DNA from: Pyrocephalus nanus
Taxonomy: Eukaryota; Chordata; Aves; Passeriformes; Tyrannidae
Direction: 5' to 3'
NCBI GenBank assembly: GCA_038380795.1
Contig: CM076275.1
Coordinates: 2,916,501 to 2,980,500, forward strand
DNA length: 64,000 nt
Of this stretch, positions 24,200-36,195 are shown piece after piece (the first letter of the stretch is position 1; every line of letters begins with the position of its first letter). Position numbers and translations under genes: made by a program. Under the pieces are notes generated by a model. The model searched no databases, was not told where the DNA came from, and saw nothing but the letters and a program-made list of their open reading frames with translations.

Positions 24200-24356
24200 T
24201 CCTCTCACACACAGGTGGCAGCTGCTGCTGGAACAAGGAGGATGTCCCTGTGGGGCTCTGACTTCAGCGAGCAGCCAGATTTCACGGGAGCTGCGAAGGC
24301 TTCGTGCTGAGGGGGCACAGCCCAGGTGGGGCTGCCCCCCATCCCCCTGCCCTGTG

Positions 24357-24400
24357 CCTGCAGGAGATGAGGTGCTGCCTGCAGGAGATGAGGTGCTGAC
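24357..24400. repeat. Two-copy 21-bp tandem repeat
   Basis: The unit ctgcaggagatgaggtgctg occurs twice in succession, followed by a partial third copy (actgcatgag). Confidence 0.85.
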
Positions 24401-24520
24401 TGCATGAGCCTCCCACCCCTGCACCAGCACCCCCGGCCTCTGCTCCCGAAAAACTGAGCGCAGGTTTGACCCACGGAGAAGTAGAACAACACAGCCCGAG
24501 AGCTGCCTCTGCCCCGGCAG

Positions 24521-24558
24521 GATGGATGGATGGATGGATGGATGGATGGATGGATGGA
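24521..24558. repeat. (GATG)n microsatellite
   Basis: About nine GATG units. The array is bordered by a repeated cccggcaggatgg segment on both sides (24514-24526 and about 24564-24576), which suggests duplication through the array. Confidence 0.92.
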
Positions 24559-25328
24559 GCCCGCCCGGCAGGATGGTTTATCCCGGCTTCCCCAGCTCTG
24601 AGCAAGAGGTCCCTCTGGTGGAGATCTCCCTCCACAGCCAGCCCGGGGAGGCACCGGGATCTCTGCGCTCCTGGAGCATCCCCACGGGCAGGGCTGGACA
24701 GCAGTGGGTTTGTCCGTCTGGCCCCACAGGACGGATTCCTGACACCCCTCCGTGCCCCCGCTCCCCAACCCTTCCTCCCCGGCTCCTCGGGCTGCTCTTT
24801 CACAAAGCTCCTGGATGTGCCCGGCGTGCCCTGCCAGGCTGCCCGGGAAGCTCCCGGTGAGGATCCAGGCTCTGTCCCAGGGCAGCATCTCCCTTCTTTG
24901 CAGCCCAGGACCAGGGCACCGCGCAGGGTGAAGGCAGCAGGGTTTGCCACTCTCCCCTTCAAATGCAGTTTCCTCCCTGCAAAAAAACAACCCGGGAGGA
25001 AAACCGGGACAACACCTGGCTTGTTTGCCAGGAAGAAAACCACCAGGGAGAAGTTTGGCTTACACTTGGAACAAGCGGTTGTTGATGGCACGGGAGCGAT
25101 TCCATGGCAGAGGTCAGCAGGGGAGCTTTTCCCCGGGAGAAATCACCTCTCCCCGGCTTTGGACAGGCTGCCGGTCGAGCCTGGAGTGTTGTGGCTTGCC
25201 TGGCTTTGTTTATGATCCCTGTGATGTCCTCACCCTGCATCCAAGGGCTTGGCAGCCTTGGGGAGGGAATGCTGCGGGACAATGCAGGCACGGGCTGCTG
25301 GGCCAAGGTCAGCTATTGTTCCCGGGAG

Positions 25329-25337
25329 TATAAATAG
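25329..25337 (+). promoter_or_regulatory. Isolated TATA box, candidate promoter
   Basis: TATAAATAG is a perfect TATA box preceded by cccgggag. About 20-40 bp upstream lie a CCAAGGTCAG nuclear-receptor half site (ERR/SF1 type, about 25301-25310) and CTATTGTTC (SOX type, about 25313-25321). A start near 25358-25362 would be expected. A possible first-exon donor, AG|GTAAAT, is at 25579. No coding exon follows that I can recognise. Confidence 0.4.
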
Positions 25338-25500
25338 CTGTGCTGGAACAACGCAAAACGCAGCCTGCAAATCACAGCTTCGCTTCTTCTTCAGCTCTGG
25401 AGCGAGGAAAGTGGAACAGGTCACCACCAGGAGAGAACGGAGCGGCTCCAGGAATGCCCTGCCCACAGAGCAGGTCTATAAAACACTGCTATAAACTTAT

Positions 25501-28500
25501 CCCTGAATTTCCTGCTCATGACAGTTATAAAGGGGCTTTTTTTGTTGTTGTTGTTTTCTTCCCTGCAAATTACAAGAGGTAAATCTGCTCCAAGGAGAGA
25601 TGTAAAATAATAAGCGTGTTTTGCCCTGTTACAAATGAACGTGACATTTTTGTGGCACAAATATAAATGACAAGGTTCCTTCAAAATCAGGTCCAGGGGA
25701 AAAAAAATCAAGTTTCTACTTGATAAATTTTCAGATGCCAGAATTACATAGTGATTTTTCTTATTTTATTTAATTTTTTTTAACAGCATAGTCAAACCCC
25801 AGCAAAATCCTCATCAATATTCATCCCTTGGGACAAGATATTGGATTTGCTGCTTTGGAGAAGGACTGGCTCTGCAGGGCAGCTTTCTTCTCCAGTGCAA
25901 GTTCAAGAATATTAAAAGTGAAAACAGTTCTTGTTCAGTGGCTCTCTTGGTGCTCACAGGCAGCCCATTCAATGTGGTCTGTGGTTGCAATCTCATCCCC
26001 ACTGATCCTGGTTGAAAGGGTTAATCCCTCCCTAAATCTTTAAGTGAGCCTGTCTGGCTCTGGACTTTCCACTCCAACATGATGGGGTGGCTTTGGGAGA
26101 CTGGAAGAGCAGGATATCCCTTTTGATTAGCAGGGTTCTCCTTTCAGAGAAGAGACCTGAAATTAATTTAACTGAAACCAAAGCAGTTGTGAATCCGGTC
26201 CCCCCCACACTCCAACCCTCATTTCTCCATCTGGGAATTTCACTTGAAAATGAGTATCACCCTAAAACCCACCCATGAAATGTGCTTTGATTGTATTAAT
26301 TCCAGTGATACTGCACCTTACAGCTTCGGTGCATGTGTTAGTTTATATCTCTCCTTCCTCCTCCTTGTGAGCCCAGGAGAGATATAATTACAGCACATCT
26401 TTCCTTTTTAAGTTTCCTGCTGGGATATTTTCTGCTTGAAATCAATGCCTGCCAGCGTGCCTGTGAAATTTCCTGAGGAAGTAGTTTAAATGGTGCTGTA
26501 AAAACCGGGACTGATTTAGAAAGCAGGAGCAATCCAACATTGTTTCCAGAAAACCCAGAGGGCACAGGGGGGAGTTCGTGCCCGTCAGCTGCTGGTTGTA
26601 CCCATCTGCAAATACCTGGGAATGAAAATAAGTGTGTGTGGGGGAAGGAATATGGATATGGAGCAATGCAGATGCAGGACAGCAGGAAGGATTGTCCTGT
26701 TCAGTGTCAAACAGGAAGGTCTGATAAAACAAGGGAAACAGCGCCACTGCTCCAAACTGCTCTGCTTACAGGAGGTGTTCTCGTCTCTCGTTTAGCACAG
26801 CCCAGAGTTCCGCTGTGGGAAATAGCAGGATCATTCCCTTTTTATCTCTTCCAACTGCCTCCTGTCAGGATGCACCCAGGCCAGCAGCAAGGCTCTGTTT
26901 GCAATCCTGGTCTTCGCTGCCACGCACTTGGCACCAGCAGCGAGTGGGAGGGTGAGCCCTGGCCAGCTGGGAGAGGCCCCCAGGGCTGTTTTCCCTGGGG
27001 AGCTCAAAGCCAAGCCATAAAGATCTGTTTCCTCCTCTCCTGTCGTCCTCCCCTCGCTGTTGTGTTCCCAGGAGCAGAGGATGTCCCTCTGGCTAAAGCT
27101 GGGGATGGCACTGCTGTCTGCATCACTCCCAGCATCTCCGGGGGAAGGGGGGGTCAGGCTGCAACTGGGAGCACTGCCAGGCTTGGGGAGGAGGGGAATC
27201 CTCACTCAGGGGGCCAGGCTGCTGTCCTGTGGCTGTTGGACCGGGGCCAGAGCTCTGGAGGGTCCCTTGCACGTGTGGCTGTGCCGGGCAGTTTCACAAC
27301 ATCCCCTTGAGCCTCTGTGCTGAGAGCACCTCGGTGTTTGGATTGCTGGCTGTGAGCACTGGCACCGTGCTGGGGGCTGGTGTTTGGGGTGGAAGATGAG
27401 AGCAGAGGGCCAGCTTCTTGGCGCTTCTAGGGTTAGGGATGTGCTTTACATCAGTTCGCCGTCAGATGGAGCAGTTTTGGAAGGAAAAACAAGGATTGTT
27501 CAGCTCTGCCCGAGGCTGGGATGAGTGTGCTGTAGAATCCTGTTCTCAGCTTTGGTGAATCTTCAATCATTTGTCTGTGTGCTTTTATCTGTGGGGCAAA
27601 AATAACGTGCTCACAAATAACTGTCAGCAGTTTGGTAGCTCTGGTACTTCTTTTTGGGAATTGGATGGTGCAGCTTTCTATTTCTTCATGCAAAAAAAAA
27701 CAGGAATTCAGGCTGGAGCACTGACTGAGTGTGGGGGTGACAGGGACTACACCTGGTGAGAAGCTGGGTCTGCAGGAAGGAAACTGGGGGGAGGCCATGC
27801 TGGGGTCATGGGAACTGCAACAATTTTGGGGCAAGTGCAGAAAAGGTGCAGTGATGTCTCATGTGAGGAGTCAAAGCAGCTCCCCAGGGCAGCAAGCAGG
27901 GCAGGGAGGGCTTTCAGGGCCTCAGCCTGGTCACAAAGCAAGAGCAGAGCGTGGGTCAGATGGACTCAGGGACGCCTCTGGAACGTTTTGGGATGCAGCC
28001 AGGTCTCCTGCTCCGTGCCTCAAACACAGATCCATCCTGTTTCACCTGGGATATCGCCCTGGTTTTGTTCCTGTGGACATTTGTACAGTCGAGGCAGCCT
28101 GTGCTGCTCTGCTCCAAGAGCAATGGTCAGCTGGTCAGGGCAGATATTTGAGCTGAGCTCCAGAAACTCACTTAGTATTTACTTTGACACTACAGGAGTA
28201 GCACATAAATAAGTGCCTCTATATTTAGGCATTGGTCCATCGAGGGAAGTTTGCTGGAATCTGAGCTGTGGTGAAGGGCACAGCGAGGTGGGGATAAATC
28301 CTGGTCAAAGCAGTGGGGAGGAATAAAAATGTTGGATTATGAAAGAGAGACTGAAAAAAACCCTTTGCCTCTGGAGGGCTCTGGGGAGAAAGGAAAGAGT
28401 CTTTTTCTTTCTGACTGTATGGCTCCAGTTCCAGCAGGCACAGGCAATGTGACTGCACGCTGTCTCCATTAGCATCTCGAGTGCTTCACAGAAATCCACC

Positions 28501-29740
28501 TGCTGATTCCTGTGATAAGAGGAGTTCACTGAGGTGCATTAAACCCATGTATCCTTGCAAAGAACTTCCAGGAGCTCAATAATGCTGTTTTGGCAGGTTA
28601 ATCTGGCAGTGCTTGTAGTGATGTCTTTAAAGAGTCATTAAACCCTTTAGTGGCCTCTTGCTTTTTCTAAACAAAAGACCAAAACAAAGATTTTTGTGAA
28701 TAACAACCCGAGCAAAAAGACTTGATAAACCCTCTGTTACATCATAAGGCACCTCATCATCCTCATGGTAGTGGGACAAACATCCTGATGATGTCTCAGT
28801 GTGGGACAGAAGCACCCAAATGTTTGGAGCTTCCCCAGGCACTGAGCAGCCCCCGTGCCCAAGGTGTGCCCAAGGTGTGCCCCAGCACTGCAGGCATTTT
28901 GATTTGATTCCTTTCCCTCCTCCTTGCAAGGGCAGCCACAGCTGGGCTGCAGGCAGGGAACAGCCAGCACAGGGAGATGACAACCTCCCTCGCATGGCCC
29001 GGCCCTGCCCCCACCCCCCCAAAATCCGCTCCGTTGTTTTTGGCCTGTAAATGAAAGCCAAGCTGAGGCCTCGATCCAAAACATGGTCCCAGGCTGTGTG
29101 GGAGAGTTTGCATACGAACCTACAAAGGACAGACTGTTTTGTTTGGGAGGTTTCTTTGGGTGGATGGTTGATTTCCCTCCTTCCCCCCAATCAATTCACC
29201 GTCGGTTTCGCAAACAATATTAAGCCAGAAACGTCTGTGCCAACAAATCGTGATTCTGATCCTGCTTCCTGATGCTTGCAATCCTGATTGTTTGTCTGGG
29301 TGAGCAGTTTGTGTCAGTTGGCTTCTTCCCTGCCTCCCACATAAGCCTCCCACTTTTTGGAAGCCCTCTGCCCCTGGCCAGGCTGGGAATGGCTCTCCTG
29401 GCCCAGCAGTGCTCCAGCTCCTCTGCAGAATTAGCAATCATCCCACAGGGATACCCATCTCTGCTGTGGGGTAGGGGCTAAGGACATACTGACATGGATA
29501 CTGGGATGAGATTCTGGCTTTGGGATGAGGGGAAATAATGGGAAAGCCACTGTACACGACAACTGGTTAAATTTCGAGCAGCCTGCAGCTATTTTAGTTG
29601 CAGCCTCTTTTAAGGAGATCAACACCGAGGGCAAATTCCTTCCCAGATAAATCATGCTCATTCCACATGCACGAGAAAAGTGGGGAATTTTGTTTTCCAA
29701 GTGGCTGCTTTGCATGTTTCCCTGGCTGGCAGCTCGTGTG
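25501..29740. other. Intergenic, no gene seen
   Basis: About 4.2 kb. The longest open frame (26540-27310, +) has no ATG at its start and no recognisable domain. A 12-bp direct repeat (ccaaggtgtgcc twice) lies at about 28858-28882. No CR1 remnant was recognised. Confidence 0.5.
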
Positions 29741-29793
29741 GCAGTGCCAGGGCCGGGCTGGCTGCGGGCGATGGCTGCGGCTCCCGGGGAGCC

Positions 29794-29801
29794 TCACGTG
29801 A
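29794..29801. promoter_or_regulatory. TCACGTGA palindromic E-box in a small CpG cluster
   Basis: TCACGTGA matches the USF/MITF/TFEB-type E-box. It lies in a short GC- and CpG-rich patch (about 29750-29812) within an otherwise CpG-poor area. Function is not shown by the sequence. Confidence 0.35.
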
Positions 29802-29812
29802 TGCTCACGGGA

Positions 29813-32800
29813 TAAATCCCCCTCAGATGGCACTCCAAAAAGGCACAGCATTCTCTTAAAAACCCTTTCAGAGAAGGTCTGAGCCCTACACCCTTAGTAA
29901 GCTTTTGGGCTTTGGGGTGAGTTGTTTGTTGTTTAGGAAGGAAGGGGAAGAGCAGCCTCAAGGCACGAGCTGCTCTTCCTTCACTCTGCCAGGCTCCTTT
30001 ACATCCCAAACCTGGGGCAGCTGCAGCTCCTGCACTCCCTGCATGCCCTTGGGATGCCCTGGGGCAGGGCAGGTGGCCAACAGCAACACCAGAGCTGTGG
30101 CCACCTCCCTGCCACAGGACCCAGCTGTTTCCATCTCACTGCTGGCCCGAGCTTTGCTGTTCACTGGTGTGGGAAAAGAGTGGAGAGCCTGAAATGTGGT
30201 GACCTGATCTTCCCCATTCCTGTAGGCAGCTGTAGCTGAGCATGGAGGTTTCTCTCTCATCTGTAAGCTGTGCACACGGAATATAGAGAATTCCCAACTG
30301 CACACACACACAGGAAGCTCCAAGCCTTCCTCCAGGGCCATTCAAGGAGAGAATTCCTCTGGAAATACTCAGCCCATGTGGACACCACCAGTATTTGGCC
30401 ATTTCATCGAAGGAGATTTATCTGCCATCTTTTCATGGTTGAGCTGTAAGTGTCTTAGCTCTAAATCAGCCCTAAACATGGCCTTAATTTTCCATTTCTG
30501 TTACTGTGAGTGTGGAATAACTAAAAGAATTCAGTTGTTTTAGTTGTCAGAAGCAATTCTGGCAACTTCCATGCAGTCTTCACAGGTTTGTACTGCATGA
30601 GGAGGCCAACATTGCCCTTGGATGCTTTTAGAAGTCCTTGCATGTTGTAATTGGTTTATAAAACAGAGGCAAACACTGTGAAAGGGGCTTCAGTAAATCA
30701 TCTAGTCTGTTAAACTGGCCCAAAGCTCATTTGAGTCCCTAGCCAAGATAATGGATTTGGCACCTACTAAAAGAGATGGTTTTCTGACATTTGCATTAAC
30801 AGTTCTAGATTGGAGGGTTAAACTGAATTCATCTTTGGAGGAGTCAAAAGCACGGTGGCTTGGGGGGGATGTGTTTGTGGGACCCTTGTGCTTTGTGTGA
30901 GTTTTCAACACCCCATGCATGAGCACCAGCTGAAATGTTGTGCTGCTTGCTGTGGATAACAGCAGGAAAGGCTGCAGGACTCCTCCTGTGTTCATCAGTA
31001 GCTGCTGACCCTAAGCCAGGCCTAGTTTCTGTAGCTGGCTCCTGTCCCCACAAGAAGCTGAACACATGGGCAAACTCGCCCAGCCTGAGTGAGCTCAGGG
31101 GCCCTGGGCTGCATTCTGCCCCTCCAGCCTTCCCTCCTGCACTCACATGGAAGGGCTCAGATTTCCTGCTGTGTGTGGTGCACGTTAAACTCCTCGAGCA
31201 GATCCTGCTCTGGGCAGCATCTGCTTTTCCCAGTTCCAGCCCTGCTGCAGCCCTGGTATTGTTTTACAGGGATCTGAAGGCCATGTGTGTTTGTCCCTTC
31301 CACGGATAAAGTCGTTTCTCTTAAGAACCATCACGTGCTTTTTGTTTTGATCCTTTTCCCATGTGCTTGGGGATGCACTTGGGGTCATCTTCGCTGCAGG
31401 CTGCAGATCACGTACAGGGCAGGGAGTATTTATCTGCTGGATTTACAAGAAAGGTGTTGACTGCAGTTGCAGTGAGTGGCTGTTAATCCTTGTCAGTGGA
31501 TTTGATGACAAACTATTTTCTTTGCTAACTCTTATTGCCGTGGATTTCCTTTGTCCACAGCAATAGGATGTTCAGAGATATAAATATAGGGCTTCTGTTT
31601 CACTTAGCAAGTCTGCAAATTGCATTTCCACATGTTCATAGACTGCCCTTTTATTTTGTTTTGAGTTGTGTTTTTTGTTGTATTTTTGGCTTGTTCGTTT
31701 TTGTTTGGTTTTCTTTTTTTTTTTTTTCCCTTGAGTTTCAACGTCTGAAGGTTTCTCTTTCCTTATCTTTCAAATACCACCATGGATTTGAGACTCTGCA
31801 TGAAACTGCTCTTTTCCCACAGAAATTTGCTCAAAAATAAGGATTTGGTACTTTTTCTTTTTCACTGTGAGTAGATGGGGAGACACAGAGCAAATCCACC
31901 AAGAGTATTGAAGTGGGCTGGTTATGGGGGACTCCTCTGGGGGAAATTATGCATCTCCCATCCCACTCACTCTGTCAGTGAGGCTGCATGAAAATGTCCC
32001 CAGTGGCAGGTCATAGATGACCAGAGATTTAACTGGTGTCAGCTGAGCTCTCTCAAGACGAGCCAGAAACGCTGTGGTCTATCAGAAGTACTGAAACACT
32101 CCATCAAAATCTTTATCCAAGTTTCTGATAGGATTTACTGTGGTGCTTTTCTCTGCACAAACTGCTGCATGGGCCATGTGGGAGGCAAGCCCAGGGTGAC
32201 ACTGGCAATGCTTTTTTTCTGAAACTCTCCTCGTGCCCCATCTGTCACCATCAGAGCTTTTAAAACCCATAAAAATCAGCTTCTGGAAAACCAGCTCTCG
32301 CTGTTGTCCGAACTTTTCTGTGCTTTTGAAAACCTTCCTGTGTGTATCTTGGAGCCAAATGCTCTGCTGGATGGGAGTCTGTTCAGAATTTAGTTCAAAG
32401 GGGCTGGAAGGAATTCCTGGTATTGGAAAACAGGCAGTGCTGGAGGCCAATCACTGCCCCTCTGCTGCTGCACGGGACTGGCCCCAGCCCATGGATGGTA
32501 AATTGGTGCCTTAATTCACTGCTTGATGGGGAATCCAGTCAGATGTCTTGGAGCACTGCACGAGATAGGATGTTCTCCAAACATGGCAAGGAAAGAAGAG
32601 CTGAAACAACTGAGAATTCAATGCATGCCTTAATTTCAGCATGCCTTAATCTTCCTAGCAATGTATTTCCATGACAACTCCATCCATATTTCGAGAACAA
32701 TCACTTCCAGCCATTAAACTATCAACTGTGTACTCAGTGTAACAAAATAATTCATAAACAGATGGACTAAGTGCCAGGAAAAGACGTGATCAAGCAGTCT

Positions 32801-35800
32801 TATGATCCTCTAGAGGAATACTGTGCTGCTCCAATGTGCATTTGAGTTTATTTTTCGTTAAAAATAGACAGAGATGAACATAAACTGAGCGCAGTGAATG
32901 TCTGAGATAACTTACAATAAATGCTGGGGGTGTGGAAATTGCAGCACCAAAGGAAAAACATTGTAAGATCTTACACTCAGATGCTAAGATACAACCCGGG
33001 GGATGCTGAGCTCCAGAAGGTTAAACTCAAACATTATTCTAGGCTTTAGGAAAGGGCAAATCCCCTTATTGTCTGTATTTCAATGGCCTGTGGCCAAGTG
33101 GGAGCTGATCCTGGGAGCTCCCCATCCCACTGTTCCCTCAGGAACACCTTCTGGAAGGATCCACAGGCAGGAAGGTGGTTTGGCCTCCCAAACACACACT
33201 GTTTAATGAATATCTGCCAGTCTGTGCCCAGAAAACTTGGGAGCACCCAGTGAGGGCCCACAGGTGACCCCGTGTGTTGGGCTTTTCCATGGGTAACGAG
33301 GACGAACACAACATGACTCCAGAGGGATTTCCTAAACATTTCCTTGAGTTGTCCTTACCTCACTTTGACCTCCCACGTTTTTTCAGGGCGCCAACTTCTC
33401 CTCCTCGCCGTTAATTCCCCGGGAGTTTGGATGAGCTCTCTCTGTGCTCTGCACCCCCCAAACCAGCCAGGTCTGCTGCAAAGTGGGGGGCACCCCAGGG
33501 CACCCCAGAGTCCCATGGGTGCCTTTGCCATGGCCAGCCGAGCTCCACCTCCATGGCCCAGCATTCCTGCCTGTGATCCAGGCCGAGACTCCCCACCAGA
33601 TGTCTGACCTCCTCACCCTCCTGGCAACACTCAGTGTCCTTTCCTGTAAAGTTCTGCGGGGTTTTATTTTCCTTTCTTTTCCCAGCCTCCAACTGCTGGT
33701 TATTATCATTATTGAGCATAAATGGCCTCTTTCACACTCTGCAAGGCGAGTGCCCCTCTGAATAAAGCCTAACTAGCGTGAAAGGGCTTGCATGGTGATA
33801 CTGCACAGGATTCAGAGAGTGGCTTGTAACTAAATTAATAAGAGAAAGGAACATTATGAATGCATCTCCTTTCATAATTGAGGGGATTTTCCCATATGCT
33901 CGGGTGAAGAATGTATCCCATACTTTATTTCTGCAGAGCAAAAAAAAAAAAAAAAAAGGTCAAAGTGAAGTTATTTTCTTAGAATAAGGAAGGTACCAGA
34001 AGCACTGCTAAGAAGATTTCAAGAATTGAGTAGTGGGAAACTAATAGTGGGAAACTAATAAGAATCTTTGTCCATCTCCCAGTCCAAATGAACAGTTGTT
34101 TTTTTGAGAGGTGAGTGCAATTGCCTACGAAGAAATCAGGCAGAAGGCATCATCCATCCATCCATCTACAGAACCTGGCAAGGAAAAAAAATAAAAAAAA
34201 TAGTATCTCCTTGCCCCGGAACAGATGGGCATTGTCCTCACGCTGTACTTTTAATTTATCACCCAGCCCATCTCTGCACCGAGGGCAATCCGAATGCAAA
34301 TAGCACTTTTATGTGCAGGGAGGGCTGAAAATAGCTGGATGCAGGTTACAGTTACGGGCACCGAGACACCAAACCACCCCCCAGCGCCTCCTGTTACAAT
34401 TAATGGCCCGTGCTCATTCCACTTCACGCTGGGATGCCCTCAAATATCACACACTAAGCAGAGCAGGATCGTTAGGAGAGAAGGAGAGCTCTGAAGAACC
34501 CCCCTGTGCTGGCAGCTCCGTCACTCTGAGCTGGCCTTGTCCTGATTCCCAGCACAGCCGTGGGACAGGCTGAGGACAGAAGAACTGGAAAATACTCAGC
34601 TGAACACTGGAATTCTGCAGTCTTTGGGATATCTATACATTTTATTTTATTTTATTTTTTAAAGGAGGGCAGATCTTTTTGTCTGTTCCCTTAATTATGA
34701 CCCAGTTCCTGCTTGCTGCTGTTTCCCTGGAAAGGCCAGGCTGTTTTTCTACCCCAATGTGGACTTCATCCCTCAAAGAGCTGCTTTGCTCCCCTCCAGA
34801 GGGAGCTCCTTCTAGGCTGAAAACCCAAAGCATCCCTCCCACCATCAACAGAGGGGTGAGCTGGGACACCCCCAGGTGAAGGGCAATGAGGTGCAACCAT
34901 TTTTCCAAGAGGAATTGCGAATTTAAGTGCAGCTTTTAAGAACATGCATCCCACAGAAATGCCAAATATGACATTCAGTGATCAGGAGGAGGTTCAATCC
35001 AGCCTCACAGATCTCTGACACCCCCAAAACTCAGACCCAGAGAGCCCCCAACCTGAGCTGCTGCACTTTGCTGAGCACAGGGGTTGTCTCAGGGTTGCCA
35101 AAAGTCCCAGTTGCTGAGTGTGTTCTGTCCCCCATTTCAAAACCATTTTGCAGAGGTATCAGGACATGTCTAATCCTTGAAAAAAAATTGTGGACATCAT
35201 GGTCATTTAACAAGATTCTCCCTCTTCCCCTTTCCTTTTGTTCGAGCAGAATGAGGCTGGACAGACTCTTGTTTACAGTCCCTTACAGTGGGGCTCTTTT
35301 GCTGCCAATGCCACAAATGATGTCATTTGTTTAGCAGGAGACTGACTATTAGAAATGCCAAATGTAATTAGGATCTCTCCTTTCAACTGGGTTTCACAAA
35401 CACTGATGGTGAGAAATGGCTCCTACCTTTTGAACTTTCAGACTAGTGGTGGGATCCCTGCCCTGAGAGGGCTCTTGGCAAAGGTTTCAACCCCGGGTGA
35501 GAAAAGGTTTCTCACAAAGGTATTTGCAATTCTCCTCCGAATTCGGAAAGTCCATCAGCTTTCAGCCGGGATTGGGGTGATGTCACTCAAAACAACTCCT
35601 CTGCTGGGTGAAAAAACCCCTTCATTGACCCCCCGGAGCCAGGGCTCTGCCTGCTTCAGGTCCTCCAAGTGTGGGAGCAATGGGGCTGAGCCTGGGCAGA
35701 TGCTGCCAGCTGGTTTGGAGCCAGCGCTCCGGGATCCTACTCCACCCATGACACTTAGAGAGAAACAAAGGGTGTAAAGGGTGTGTTAGGGACAGGAAGA

Positions 35801-36119
35801 GGCGTGATGCTTGTGACTGTACTCCAGCTATTCTCCACTGTCAGAAGCCCCCCGAGGGAGGAGGTGGGAGGAGGCCAGGGGAGGAAGGCCAGGAGCAGAT
35901 GGCATTAATTTAGCACAGCCCAAGGCTGCTGCACAACATGCCAAAGCTTGGTCCTCTTTTAGAACCAGCCTTAAAACCTGCAGCCCTGGCCTTGCAGGCT
36001 GCCCCTTTCCCCATCATGCCAGGAGAGGAGACCTGGGCATGTGAGCCAGTGCTGAAATTCACCCAGGGAAGCTCCAGCTGACATCAGCCATGAGATTGTT
36101 ACCACGCAGGGAAGCTCTG
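29813..36119. other. Intergenic, no gene seen
   Basis: About 6.3 kb with A/T homopolymers (about 31709-31727 and 33939-33957), a 14-bp tandem duplication at 34031-34058 and a short (CCAT)n near 34150. No gene is supported. Confidence 0.5.
34031..34058. repeat. 14-bp perfect tandem duplication
   Basis: The unit tagtgggaaactaa occurs twice head to tail. Confidence 0.9.
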
Positions 36120-36120
36120 G

Positions 36121-36195
36121 GGGCCCATCCAGTGCCTGCTGACGTCAGTGGAAACCTTTCAGTGGACTTCAGTGGACTCTGGATCGGGCCCCTGG
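36121..36195. repeat. Probable ancient amniote interspersed repeat
   Basis: The wording gacgtcagtggaaacctttc, agtggacttcagtggactct and ggatcgggcccctgg resembles a family common in birds, turtles and crocodilians (ACTTCAGTGGG...GGATCGGGCCC). The family name cannot be given from memory with confidence. Confidence 0.45.

Larger units (their letters stand above)
24200..25500. other. GC-rich intergenic block with long unassigned open frames
   Basis: Locally GC-rich, with scattered CpGs and few stop codons on either strand. Open frames of about 250-270 codons run in three frames at once (one +, two -), and none shows a recognisable domain. The block contains a two-copy tandem repeat, a GATG array and, at its right end, a TATA box. 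Low stop density from base composition is the simplest explanation of the open frames. A regulatory role is possible. Confidence 0.5.

Noticed and set aside
26540..27310. 256-codon open frame on the + strand
   Set aside because: Starts at TTG rather than ATG, has no recognisable domain, and its residue content is that of random GC-rich DNA.
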